Positions 23,249 through 33,611 of a stretch of DNA of 64,000 nt are shown piece after piece. Numbering within the stretch: position 1 is the stretch's first letter; every line of letters begins with the position of its first letter. The notes beneath the pieces are model-generated. The model ran no database searches. It was not told where the DNA came from and saw only the letters and a list, made by a program, of their open reading frames with translations. A program made the position numbers and the translations under genes. Source of the stretch: Amphimedon queenslandica (Eukaryota > Porifera > Demospongiae > Haplosclerida > Niphatidae); NCBI RefSeq assembly GCF_000090795.2, contig NW_003546350.1:179287-243286 (forward strand), written 5' to 3'.

Positions 23249-24807
23249 ATGGCGGGACAAGGTAAGCACCCGATTGATATAACTCAAGCTATTGAAGAGT
23301 CATTTTTTAGAAGTTGATGCTAATATTTCTGTTATTTTTAACGTTGATGTCAAAGTGCTTCATACTATGGCTCAGAAACTTTGTTCAGACATTAAAACTA
23401 AAGGACCAGGTTTTACGAGGTCGCCTGATAACCTTCAGGTTATCATAGATAACATTAATGAGGTTGTATCTGGTATGTCTGCCACAGGAGAAGATCCTTT
23501 TCTCAAACACATCAATGTGCTCTTATGTGAACTAAAAGTTTTGGTAAGTGTCTTTAAAAATAATAGCTCTTTGTAGACTACTGATAGCCTCATACTCGCC
23601 CCTTTTCTACCATGCTGCCCTTTAGAAACTTTTAGCTAAATTTAGGCTATTGTTTGTCCTTAGTTCGGCTTCCATTGAAATGTGGAAATGAGAAATGACC
23701 ATTTGTACAAGATAAATTGGCAGTTTTTTATTTTGATTACTGATTTTGCAATTTTAAGTTAAGGTCTCCATACACTAGGCAACATGTTGCTTGCAACATT
23801 TGTGGTTACTTTGATCTTGTAAGCAACATGTTGCCAGAAAGAGGAGGCTGGCAACATGTTGCTTACAAGATCAAAGTAACCACAAATATTGCAAGCAACA
23901 TGATGTTGCCAAGTGTATGGGAACCTTTACTGTTGACATGTGAAGAAACAAGTCTTGCTATTTTTATTTCATTTCAGAGGATAATTTTGGTGTGTCTCGA
24001 AGATATCAATAAACTAGAAGAGGAGATAGAAAACTTAGGAATTTTAGCCGATACTGTGAGCTATAGCTGCATATACTTACTGTACAATAATGATCATTCT
24101 CTTTATTCAGTCCATGCCTTTATATCTGGAAAATTATTTAAGAAAGTCCGCTGAAAGGGAGAGTCTAGAAATTAGGAGTAAAAAGATAACAGAAGTAACT
24201 GAAGAGTATGTAGCAAAAGTTGAGAGGACTCTTGAGAAACTTTGTGCCTTTTTGAAAGAAAACATTGTGGTATGCTGCAATTAACATAATATTGTAATAT
24301 TATACTCTATCATTGTAGGAAGAGACAATGGAGACTGAACAAAAGAATGATGATCCTGTATCTAATGACAGCAATGATGCAACACCAACTGAGTCTTCAT
24401 CATCTTCCTCTGGTGTCAATAAATCTGTACCCAGTACGATACGACAAGCAAGACCATACAAATTGTAAGTTCAAATATAATAGCTAGAAAGATCTTATAT
24501 TGTGTGGATAATCTGTTTGTCAGTATAATATTCATGAAAATGGCGGCAATGATTTATTATGTTTGATTACAGTGGAATGGGAAAATCTAGAATTATTTGG
24601 AGTCATGATGCTGTAGCTGCTCTAGTTGATGGAGTGAATACTTTTGGTGTTGGAAAATGGAAGAAGATTTTACAATTAGAATCAGCTAGTTCATTTCCCA
24701 CTCATACTACTAACACAAAACTATACGACAAATGGAGGAATTTGGTTAAGTACAGTCATGTTGAAATGAAAGATGGTAAATGGATCATCAAAAGTGACTC
24801 TAAATGA
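23249..24807 (+). CDS. Telobox Myb/SANT-domain protein, copy B
   Basis: Tandem paralogue of copy A with matching exon boundaries and splice phases. Exon 1 is only MAGQ plus one base. The helical region reads VLHTMAQKLCSDIKTKG, FLKHINVLLCELKVL and KLCAFLKENIV. The linker (EETMETEQKNDDPVSNDS) is nearly the same as in copy A. The Myb domain (SHDAVAALVDGVNTFG, GKWKKIL) has recognition helix KLYDKWRNLVKYSH, so the telobox Lys of copy A (IKDKW) is Tyr here (LYDKW), hinting at altered DNA preference. The third intron hosts a Harbinger-like MITE. Confidence 0.8.
23762..23926. mobile_element. Harbinger-like MITE (long hairpin), intron of telobox gene B
   Basis: 165 bp element that is almost wholly self-complementary. 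The left arm aggtctccatacactaggca pairs with the right end ccaagtgtatgggaacct, and the middle arms (gtggttactttgatcttgta) pair in full. Flanking TTA on both sides (23759-23761 and 23927-23929) looks like a 3 bp target duplication, as for PIF/Harbinger elements. A relative lies at 53325-53488. Confidence 0.8.
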
Positions 24808-25189
24808 CGATAATATAGTTTGTTACATTGTGCACTCTTTCATCTTTCAGTTGTTACTTTTTTGTTCTAATTGTGCCGATATTGCTCTTTTACAGGTACT
24901 AGGCATTAGCATACTGATTTCAAGTATACTGTACATGTGACTGCATATGCATCTTTGTAAAAATTGTATGCATTTAAATTACTTTCAAATTTTAGCACAG
25001 TCATATAACTGTTGATTGGATATTCTCATTTTTTCATCTGAAATAACATGCAGTGTATTCATGTTCCAGTATGCATGACAACAACCCCAATTCACTTAAT
25101 GAATAACAGCGAACTTTGCTTGTGGTACTTCCAAGAATTTGAAGAGAAAGGCAGACTTGCTTGACCTAGTAGTACTTGTTTCTGACATC
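24808..25189. other. Intergenic region telobox B / caspase-like gene
   Basis: 382 bp without a clear gene. The open frame of the next gene extends upstream to 25139 without an ATG, so an upstream non-coding or short 5' exon is possible. Confidence 0.4.
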
Positions 25190-26427
25190 ATGGATCAATA
25201 TGAAGACATCAACTCATCTATATCTACCAGCATTGCCAACTACAATGTAGATGTACTGCAGAAGGTTAATGAACTCATACTAACAGAGCTAACACAAGGT
25301 CACGCCAGTCAGCAGCAACATGAAGAAGTAAAGCAAACAGAGAAGAAAGAAGATGAAAAGATACAAGAAAAACCATTAAGAAAGGATACTTCTTGGAGAG
25401 ACATGTCACAAGCTTCAGTAGTGGATTTAATAATCATTTCATCTTATGGAGGTGAGCTAGCTCCTTCTATTGATGTCTGCCCCAAGCAAACAGATAATGA
25501 GATGGCTTACTCTGTCAGTGGCAACTCTATATTAGCAAGGAAAGAATTGGAATCTCTGATTGATTTTTATGGAAAAAATAAAATAATCCAACTTCGAGAA
25601 GTCTGTCCAGATTGGACTGGAGTACAAGTATCCAGAGATGAGCAAATGGATAGGATAAAACGGTTTTTTGTTAGCTGCCAAGAAAGAGAATCCGAGTTAG
25701 GTTAGTAGTGTATTAATATAGATCTAACATGGCTTAATAATTTATTTGCACTATAGCTGTGCTCCACTACACTGGTCATGGAGAGAAAGGCACTGGTAAC
25801 TGGTGCTTTAAAGATGGAGTGATTACTTTTGAAGATATCTTTGGTTTTTATATGGATTGCATGAGAGGTAAAAGGCTAACGGTAATCTCTGATTGTAGTT
25901 ATGCCGGTAACTGGATCAGGGACTGTGTGAAGAAACTGGATGAGATTGGCATACCATCTTGTGGGCATCACACACGAGAGCATGGAATCTTACTGAGAAT
26001 ATTTGCATCATGTAAGGAGAATGAAGAATCAACGTTCATGGCTTATACTAAAGAAGGCATGGGAAATGGAAAATATTTTTCCAAAAAATTGTCATCAGGA
26101 CAAACATCTATTTATGGTGATTTTAGAGAGATTCGTTGCAGCAAAGCAGACTTACCATGTGAAATAAACTCATCGTGGAACGACAGATTTTATGCTAAGC
26201 CTTTTGTTTATCTTGTTCGTGGCAAAGATAGAGGGAGAAAAGCATGGCACTATGTCTTGGTCGATGAAGACAAGCTTGAAAGCTTCAAATCTCAAGTTGC
26301 ATCTGGTGATATTGATCTTTCTAAATATGGCAAGATACTTCATTCAGGTTGGGGTAAAGATCCACCAAAAGATCTTGTTAGGAGAATGGACTTAAAGTAT
26401 TTGCCAACTGTTGATCCTGATGAATAA
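25190..26427 (+). CDS. Caspase-like (clan CD, C14-type) protein
   Basis: Two exons (25190-25700, 25757-26427) give 393 residues. The N-terminal ~75 residues are helical and charged. The caspase-like fold follows: DLIIISSYGGELAPS, then the catalytic His in HYTGHGEKGTGNW (His ~178) and the catalytic Cys in VISDCSYAGNW (Cys ~217). The spacing and the 'DCSxxGxW' form match an animal caspase-like group distinct from classical QACxG caspases. No prodomain such as CARD or DED is recognisable, and no p10 signature is evident. The C-terminus (AWHYVLVDEDKLESFK) is unassigned. The first in-frame ATG is used as start; an upstream exon is possible. Activity and substrate are unknown. Confidence 0.75.
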
Positions 26428-26550
26428 ATAAATTATACAAAATAGCTATAACCCTTGTTTGTTTTCATTTGATTTAAAATAGATTTGAGTTTGATTATGA
26501 AAACCAGTTAAAAGCTATTATTATTATCATGTGGTGACTGTATAGCATGA

Positions 26551-28047
26551 TCATTGTCCAATCACAAAGTCAAACAACTGACTGACAGTTGCAGAGAGAG
26601 TGTCCAATATACCAGTACTGTTCCCCTTGTCTTCTTCAGGTAGTCCCTATACACAGATCATGATAAAGATGTATCGATCATTACCTACCCCTTCATGAAG
26701 GAGCTGACGTGCTTTAGTAATCATGGTTTCATTGTCAGTAAAATTGAAAACATTTTCAGGATCTGTACATAAAAATTAAAGGACATTAGAAAGTATTGTG
26801 CATGTATTTAAAATTAAAAAAAACTACAAAGCAATCCACATCCCAACAACAAGTAGTATTTAAAGGTATTAGCTATCAATAGTGTACATGTACCTCCATT
26901 GTGTTGTGATTGTTTGTTGGAGTCCTCCACACAAGATCTGATCTTCTCTTTGATGGCAATCCCCTCCTCTTTACTTGATGCTGACAGAAACTCATCCCGA
27001 AAGAAGCAGCCTCTCATCGCAAGGATGACATCTCTAAAAATAAATAAATTATAAATAAAATGATTTTATTGTAGAGTGTACTTGATGTGGTGTGTCTTTG
27101 ATTTCCAGTTTGGCAGGACTTGTAACATGTTCATTGCTCTAAATAATGTATGTATGTGTATGTGTATTAGAATATTAAAATAATAAAGCATTCTTTTTAT
27201 AATAAGGATGTACATGTACATGCTATAATAGCTTACCCATTATGTGTGTGAATGTAAGGATGGTACACGTTTGACTTGAATCTAATCATTGGTCTCATTT
27301 GAGGGAACCTAATAAAGTGATTGTTACAAGTAAAGGTAATGTGTTGTGTGTCTGTGTCCTTACTCATCAGGAATGTACAGTGTGAATCTGAATATACCTC
27401 CTTTCCAAGGGCCATTGTGTAGGAATAAAATACCGTGCCATTCTAAAAATAATATAAAATGATAATAGAATATAATACTTGATTGGAGTCAGCTCAAACT
27501 TTGTGCATGATATCAGAAAATGTTCCATTTTGACAAAAAGTCCCTGTGGGACTTTGACCTGATTTTTGAACAACTTTAAAAATTTTTTTAAAATCCAATT
27601 TCAATCGGAGTCAGTTCAAACTTTCTACACAACATAAGAACATGTATATGTATCAGAAAAAGATCACGAGAGAATCTGAAGGAAATAAAACACGAGAGAG
27701 GGGGAGTATTTCTCACCTAGTAGTGATTTAGTTGATGGTAATAGGAAGACACCAGGGACAGGATCCTCTGATAACATTTTACTACAAACAAAAGATATCA
27801 ATAAAACCATCTCTTCTCATACTAACAGTTCAAGTAGTAAATCTAGTTCTGTTAGATGCTGATCCATTTCACTACATAATGGAGAAGTGGTTTTATTTCT
27901 TTTCTTAGTCACAGAGGCTGTCCCCCCTGATCTAGGCTGGTCGTGTATGATTTCCTTAACAGGAGAAATGGCTCCCACTCCACTTTGAAGTCTGACAGGA
28001 GTACCAGGTAACCTCGAGGCCAGTTCTGAGGACCATATACCAGACAT
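26551..28047 (-). CDS. AKTIP: AKTIP/FTS-like inactive E2 variant
   Basis: Ubiquitin-conjugating-enzyme variant of the FTS-Hook-FHIP complex, which links cargo to dynein. Exons read a Ser/Thr-rich N-terminus (MSGIWSSELASRLPGTPV), then PVPGVFLLPSTKSLL, WHGILFLHNGPWKGGIFRF, TLYIPDE, FPQMRPMIRFKSNVYHPYI, MNMLQVLPNWKSKTHHIK, AMRGCFFRDEFLSASSKEE and a final exon ending SQLFDFVIGQ. After HPYI no Cys occurs where an E2 active-site Cys would lie, as in AKTIP, so a structural role is likely. The ATG at 28047 is the first in frame. An intron contains the 186 bp-type repeat (27475-27660). Head-to-head with the fibrinogen-related gene at 28196. Confidence 0.85.
27475..27660. repeat. Copy of the ~186 bp dispersed repeat (AKTIP intron)
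   Basis: The phrases 'tcaatcggagtcagttcaaa' and 'cataagaacatgtatatgta' identify it. The ctatag palindrome is decayed here. Confidence 0.7.
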
Positions 28048-28195
28048 CTGTGATTTTGTATTTTCTGATAAGACCACGCCCACCAGTCACCGCCCCCTCA
28101 GCTTCACCTAAAAGCATTCATGGCTGGAGAGCTTAGCCTTACTTGGCACAACAGTTACTGCAGCAACGACAGAAAGAAAGGGTGCAACTGCAATA
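28048..28195. promoter_or_regulatory. Bidirectional promoter spacer AKTIP / fibrinogen-related gene
   Basis: 148 bp between divergent start codons. Promoter role is inferred from the geometry. Confidence 0.4.
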
Positions 28196-29644
28196 ATGGA
28201 TAACCTCTACGAAGTGAATGAGCTGCAGGATTATGATGATAAGAAAGGGTTTGTAGATAACAGAGTTGATGACACTCCAATAAAGATCCACCAATCTAGT
28301 TCCAGCTACAACTTTGGAAAGTTTGGAATAAGTCTCCTAATCATAGTGGCACTGATGATATTCTTTGCACTTGGCATTGTTCTTGGAATAACCACAGCCA
28401 CACTCAGCCAAGTCAGTAGTATATCATCATGTGATGCTGCTGTAGAGAGTCCTGGAATAACTGGAAGTGATCCTACTTCTGGTACAACACCTTCTACTAC
28501 TCAATGCAATTGCAGTGCTGGGTTCGATGTCTTATTACGTGAGATGACACAAAATGATCAGGATTTAAGAAATCAAGTTAGTCAGCTTAGCGATGTCATA
28601 AGGAATGAAGTTCAAGTTCAAATGCGTGCAATACTTAACAAGACAACTGCTTGCACTGAAAATGATATTGAGCAGACTAACATTACTGAGACTTTATTGA
28701 AAACAACTGGGGATTCTGCTCAGAAGCTAATGAATATAATAAACACACTCTCTAATCATCATGACACCAGTACTTCTACTGCTGGAGTGGTTGATGATAT
28801 CCTGCTAGTGGCACAGGAACTGTTAGTACTTCATAATGACACAGGAGCACTTCCTACATCTTGTCAACAAATAAAATCACAAGAACCAAACAGTCCATCA
28901 GGTGTGTATCTCACTGTACCTTTAAATGGAGGAACTGCTATTTATACGTATTGTAACATGGATGAGCTGTGTGGTTCAGGAGGAGGATGGACAAGACTAG
29001 CATATCTGGACATGTCTGATGCTACACAGAACTGTCCTTCTGGGTTTAGACTGTACCAGACAGGAGGAGTTAGAGCTTGTGGTAGACCAAGTGGTGGTGC
29101 TGGCTGTACTGCATCAATTCAGTTTCCATCTAATGGTATCAGTTACTCTCAAATCTGTGGTAGAGTAACAGGATATCAGTATTATACACCAGATGCAGTG
29201 AGTATTCACAATGGCCCCAATCACAATAACCTTAATGCTGATTATGTTGATGGTGTTAGCCTCACTCGTGGGTCTCCTCGTCAACACGTTTGGACATTTA
29301 TGAATGGTTTCAGTGACACAACATATTATCCTGATAACTGCCCCTGTGCCACTCCTCCAGGCAGCTATCAACAAGTTCAATCATTCGTTGGAACCAACTA
29401 TTTTTGTGAATCTGGTGCTAGTGGCTTTCCAGGAGCAACCCTTCATACCTCTGATCCACTTTGGGATGGTCAAGGCTGTGGGTCTAATGAAGGGATTTGT
29501 TGTGCTGCATCAGGTCTACCATGGTTTCACAGAGACTATGGTAGCACCACTACTAATGACTATATTGAGTTGAGGGTCTGTGGAGATGAGGTTACTTCCA
29601 ATGAAGACACAGCTGTTGGTTTCTATGAGATATATGTTAAATAA
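28196..29644 (+). CDS. Intronless fibrinogen-related type II membrane protein, paralogue 2
   Basis: 482 residues in one exon. Tail MDNLYEVNELQDYDDKKGF, then a TM helix (~43-70, KFGISLLIIVALMIFFALGI). A Ser/Thr-rich linker and a helical stalk with NKT and NDT sites follow. The ectodomain has [70 protein letters not shown] and DYIELRVCGDE. The stalk is nearly identical in nucleotides to the nested gene at 2791. The first half of the C-domain is nearly identical to the gene at 29964. I infer a cell-surface recognition or lectin-like role. Confidence 0.87.
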   Translation: MDNLYEVNELQDYDDKKGFVDNRVDDTPIKIHQSSSSYNFGKFGISLLIIVALMIFFALGIVLGITTATLSQVSSISSCDAAVESPGITGSDPTSGTTPSTTQCNCSAGFDVLLREMTQNDQDLRNQVSQLSDVIRNEVQVQMRAILNKTTACTENDIEQTNITETLLKTTGDSAQKLMNIINTLSNHHDTSTSTAGVVDDILLVAQELLVLHNDTGALPTSCQQIKSQEPNSPSGVYLTVPLNGGTAIYTYCNMDELCGSGGGWTRLAYLDMSDATQNCPSGFRLYQTGGVRACGRPSGGAGCTASIQFPSNGISYSQICGRVTGYQYYTPDAVSIHNGPNHNNLNADYVDGVSLTRGSPRQHVWTFMNGFSDTTYYPDNCPCATPPGSYQQVQSFVGTNYFCESGASGFPGATLHTSDPLWDGQGCGSNEGICCAASGLPWFHRDYGSTTTNDYIELRVCGDEVTSNEDTAVGFYEIYVK

Positions 29645-29963
29645 AAATAACTTCAAACTACACTTTGTTTTATGCCAGTACACTATGTAGTTATTTTGCT
29701 AATTTAAATGCTAACTGCTAACATTATAAAGAGATTTTACAAGCTTTGTTATGGGTGGGTGGTATATAATCTTATTTTATTCATGGTTCATAAACCACAA
29801 TAGCAACATTATATCCTTAGAAACACAATGGTGTGATGACAAGAAAGGAGTTTGACTTATTCATCATACTAACCCACTTACAATGTGAATGTGCTTAGTA
29901 TTGGATATTCATAATCTATGCATGATCCCCTAAAAGTAGCTTAGCAACGGAAAAGTCACAATA
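29645..29963. other. Intergenic region between fibrinogen-related paralogues
   Basis: 319 bp of AT-rich sequence that must hold the 3' end of paralogue 2 and the promoter of paralogue 3. No distinct motif is recognised. Confidence 0.4.
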
Positions 29964-31412
29964 ATGGATGATACATACGAAGTGACCACTGAATTGCAGG
30001 ATTATGACGACAAGAAAGGATTTTTACCAATAAAACCTTATCCAGATGCAACAGCACAGCAAAATCCAGCAGCTTACATCCTTGGAAGAATTGGTATCTG
30101 CTTGGTAGTGATAATAGTTCTTGTACTTCTCCTGATATTCCTTATGCTTGGTATTATTCTTGGAATAACAATGGTGACACTAATCCAGCTACCAACATGC
30201 AACACAAGTGCCACTGTAGTCTCGCCTTATGATACTGCAACTGCCATAGGAAGCAATTACACTATGGCCAATGTTAGCTGCAATACAGGATACGGTTCAC
30301 TAATGGTCATTAATAAGACAGAGCAGCTACAAGAGCAAGTTGCGCTAAATGATGCTAAAATGAGAGCTGAAATACAGCTACTACAGACTAAGATGAACGA
30401 AATTCTTAACAAGACAACAATCTCAATTGCCAATGACAATGACCAGAGAAACCTCACAGAGACGATACTAAAAACAACTGGAGATTCTGTTCAAATGTTA
30501 ATGAACATTGTCAACACCCTCTCTAATGTAAAAGACACATGCAGTGCTGCATCTGGTGTGGCTGATAGCATATTACTAGTAGTTGAAGAGCTATTGGTGC
30601 TGCACAATGACTCAACTGCTTTACCATCATCATGTGCAGAGATTAAGAGTCAACAGCCAAACAGTCCATCAGGTGTGTATCTTACTGCACCTCCAACCGG
30701 AGGAGCTCCTATTTATACGTATTGCCACATGGGACAGTTGTGTGGTTCTGGAGGAGGATGGACAAGACTAGCATATCTGGATATGTCAGATGCTACACAG
30801 AATTGTCCTTCTGGGTTTAGACTGTACCAGTCAGGAGGAGTTAGAGCTTGTGGTAGACCAAGTGGTGGTGCTGGCTGTACTGCATCAATTCAGTTTCCAT
30901 CTAATGGTATCAGTTACTCTCAAATCTGTGGTAGAGTAACAGGATATCAATACAATTCACCAGATGCAGTAAGTATTCACAATGGCCCCAATCACAATAA
31001 CCTTAATGCTGATTATGTTGATGGTGTTAGTATCACTCGTGGGTCTCCTCGTCAACATGTCTGGACACTAATAGCTGGAATTACTGATAATGGTTACAAT
31101 GACAATAATTGTCCTTGTGCGAGTCCCCCTGGTAGCAATCAGCAGCTCCAGTCTTTTGTTGGAAACAATTATTTTTGTGAGTCTGGTAATCCTGGTCACT
31201 CTGGGCTTTTCTATCCATCTGATCCACTTTGGGATGGTCAAGGCTGTGGCTCTAATGAAGGAACTTGTTGTGCTGCATCAGGTCTACCATGGTTTCACAG
31301 AGACTATGGTGCTAATACTACCTATGACTATATTGAGTTGAGGATCTGTGGTGATGAGAATACTGCCAATGAAGACACACCTGTTGGTTTCTATGAGATA
31401 TATGTAAAGTGA
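29964..31412 (+). CDS. Intronless fibrinogen-related type II membrane protein, paralogue 3
   Basis: 482 residues in one exon, direct neighbour of paralogue 2. The tail (MDDTYEVTTELQDYDDKKGF) shares the YEV..LQDYDDKKGF motif. The TM helix covers about residues 42-75. The stalk differs (LQEQVALNDAKMRAEIQLLQ) and has NKT, NLT and NDS sites. The C-domain has [53 protein letters not shown] and DYIELRICGDE. Near-identity with paralogue 2 is concentrated at about 30760-31060, suggesting gene conversion or strong constraint there. Confidence 0.87.
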   Translation: MDDTYEVTTELQDYDDKKGFLPIKPYPDATAQQNPAAYILGRIGICLVVIIVLVLLLIFLMLGIILGITMVTLIQLPTCNTSATVVSPYDTATAIGSNYTMANVSCNTGYGSLMVINKTEQLQEQVALNDAKMRAEIQLLQTKMNEILNKTTISIANDNDQRNLTETILKTTGDSVQMLMNIVNTLSNVKDTCSAASGVADSILLVVEELLVLHNDSTALPSSCAEIKSQQPNSPSGVYLTAPPTGGAPIYTYCHMGQLCGSGGGWTRLAYLDMSDATQNCPSGFRLYQSGGVRACGRPSGGAGCTASIQFPSNGISYSQICGRVTGYQYNSPDAVSIHNGPNHNNLNADYVDGVSITRGSPRQHVWTLIAGITDNGYNDNNCPCASPPGSNQQLQSFVGNNYFCESGNPGHSGLFYPSDPLWDGQGCGSNEGTCCAASGLPWFHRDYGANTTYDYIELRICGDENTANEDTPVGFYEIYVK

Positions 31413-31970
31413 TCATGTATGAACAAACTTAACATTAATATTTGCTGCATATCTACTGTTTATACCTCAGTTAATAAGTTTTTAGACCCTAAATCTATAT
31501 AAGCTGATATATATAATTGTCTGAAACTGTTTTTAATGAGACACCTACGGTACATGGCCTCGCCCTTATGCTGCTATGGTGCATGCCCGCACTGCAATAG
31601 CTGTTTGATTATCAGCATGAAGAGAGTCTGCTCAACACTAGCTTCCTGCAGTTACATGTACTTGCTCTTGAATACCTGCAGAAGTAGCAGCACTGCAGCA
31701 CATACTTGCAAGCAGCTCCAGCCCCTCCCATGCATGTAGATTGAAAGGTGTGGCATTACATGCGAGGCCAATAATCATTATGCAAGTACTGATCATTTAG
31801 TCAATCTATTCCACATAAGGCAAAAGGAAAAAGTTTTAAGCAGCTTATGATATTCATAAATATACTGTTACATCATGCTGAATAAGCTTATCATGAGCAT
31901 GCATGCATATCTAGCAAATTCCATATAAGACCAGGTAGAGCTAAACTTGGCTCTTATTTTTGTCTTAAAA
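31413..31970. other. Intergenic region upstream of the GH7 gene
   Basis: 558 bp with no gene. A TATA-like catataaga lies about 45 bp before the GH7 start codon (near 31922), a plausible core promoter for a short 5' UTR. Confidence 0.4.
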
Positions 31971-33350
31971 ATGAAGATTGTGACTCTAGTACTCTTTGCC
32001 CTATTGGGGTATGCTCTAGGGCAACAGATTGGTACCAATGCCCCAGAAAACCATCCTCCACTATCAATACAGTCCTGCACTTCACCAGGACAATGCCAGA
32101 CACAGCAAGCTAGCATTGTCCTTGACTCCAACTGGAGGTGGACCCACATAGTCTCTGGAACACAGAACTGCTACACAGGAAACAAATGGGACACCAGCCT
32201 CTGTCCAGATGGAGTTACATGTGCTAAGAACTGTGCACTGGATGGTGCTGACTATCAAGGAACATATGGTGTATTCTCTTCTGGCTCATCTCTAAAGCTG
32301 AACTTTGTCACCCACGGTCCTTATTCCAGCAACATAGGCTCCAGGCTCTATCTATTGGAGTCTGATTCAGAATATAAAATGTTCAAACTGAAGAATGCAG
32401 AGTTCTCCTTTGACGTTGATGTCTCTAAGCTACCCTGTGGTCTCAATGGTGCACTGTACTTTGTTGAGATGGACGCTGATGGAGGGACCAGTCGATTCCC
32501 TACCAATAAAGCTGGAGCCAAGTATGGAACAGGATACTGTGACGCTCAGTGTCCACATGACCTCAAGTTTATCAATGGAGAAGCAAATTGTGAGGACTGG
32601 GACTCAAGCCCAAACGATCCTAACAGTGGAACTGGTAAGTATGGGACCTGCTGCACGGAAATGGATATTTGGGAATCAAACTCAATCTCAACCGCTTACA
32701 CAGCTCACGTCTGCACTGTCAATGGACAGAGACGGTGTGAAGGGAAAGACTGTGGTGATGACTCTAAGGGACAACGACATGATGGCGTCTGTGATAAAGA
32801 TGGCTGTGACTTCAATCCGTATCGTTTGGGAGACCACACCTTCTTTGGTCCTGGATCAAACTTTACCATCGACACGACTCAAGTGTTCACGGTGGTAACA
32901 CAATTTGTTACAAATGACAACACAGATAATGGAGTCCTCTCAGAGATACGCAGACAATGGATACAAAATGGTAAAGTTATCATGAGTAGGAATGTAACAG
33001 TTGGCGGGAAGACTTTTAACTCAGTGACAGACGATTTCTGTAATACACAAAAAACTGCATTTGGTGATAGCAATGATTATGAGAAGAGAGGTGGTCATAA
33101 GAAGCTAAGTGAAGTGCTGGATCAGGGTATGGTCCTAGTCATGAGTCTTTGGGACGATCACGCTGTCAACATGCTCTGGCTTGATTCCGATTACCCTCTC
33201 GACAAGTCTCCATCAGCACCAGGTGTAGCTAGGGGAACCTGCCCCACTAGTTCCGGTAAACCTTCTGATGTTGAGAGTAAGTACCCTGACGCCAGTGTGA
33301 CTTACTCTAACATCAAGTATGGCCCCATTGGATCTACAATGCCAAAATAA
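31971..33350 (+). CDS. Glycoside hydrolase family 7 cellobiohydrolase (secreted cellulase)
   Basis: 459 residues in a single exon with signal peptide [19 protein letters not shown]7 enzymes cleave crystalline cellulose processively by a retaining mechanism. Visible family features are [48 protein letters not shown], the catalytic motif EMDIWES (Glu230 nucleophile, Asp232, Glu235 acid/base), [52 protein letters not shown] and NIKYGPIGS. The insert around [10 protein letters not shown] matches the tunnel loop of cellobiohydrolases rather than endoglucanases. No CBM1 or linker follows, as in crustacean and protist enzymes. The start is the first ATG; an upstream TTG frame is ignored. Flanking genes are clearly animal. 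Confidence 0.95.
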   Translation: MKIVTLVLFALLGYALGQQIGTNAPENHPPLSIQSCTSPGQCQTQQASIVLDSNWRWTHIVSGTQNCYTGNKWDTSLCPDGVTCAKNCALDGADYQGTYGVFSSGSSLKLNFVTHGPYSSNIGSRLYLLESDSEYKMFKLKNAEFSFDVDVSKLPCGLNGALYFVEMDADGGTSRFPTNKAGAKYGTGYCDAQCPHDLKFINGEANCEDWDSSPNDPNSGTGKYGTCCTEMDIWESNSISTAYTAHVCTVNGQRRCEGKDCGDDSKGQRHDGVCDKDGCDFNPYRLGDHTFFGPGSNFTIDTTQVFTVVTQFVTNDNTDNGVLSEIRRQWIQNGKVIMSRNVTVGGKTFNSVTDDFCNTQKTAFGDSNDYEKRGGHKKLSEVLDQGMVLVMSLWDDHAVNMLWLDSDYPLDKSPSAPGVARGTCPTSSGKPSDVESKYPDASVTYSNIKYGPIGSTMPK

Positions 33351-33611
33351 TGCCTAAAACTATGCTAATTGTGACCGAAACTCTTTAAGATTATTAGATT
33401 ATTTATCTTTAATTGTGTGGTTGAATAATAGACTTGTTTTTTGCAGCTGATATTGTCTTTGTTTAATGTTATTTTATATAAAATTCTGATAATAGTGTGA
33501 ACAATCATCCCACATGTCCACTCCACATTATACAATGGACATGCATGCAACATAGAAAAGGTTATAGTTTTGTTCTCTTTACATGCAAATTGACTTAAAA
33601 TACTTTAGCAA
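33351..33611. other. Convergent 3' region GH7 / NOP14
   Basis: 261 bp of AT-rich sequence between converging genes. It shows no structure that I recognise. Confidence 0.4.

Noticed and set aside
31868-32149. Minus-strand frame across the GH7 start
   Set aside because: Antisense shadow of the GH7 signal peptide and first domain.
31971-33350. GH7 gene as microbial or fungal contamination
   Set aside because: It is continuous with intron-rich animal genes on both sides, and no vector, bacterial or fungal neighbour is present. Final proof would need long reads.
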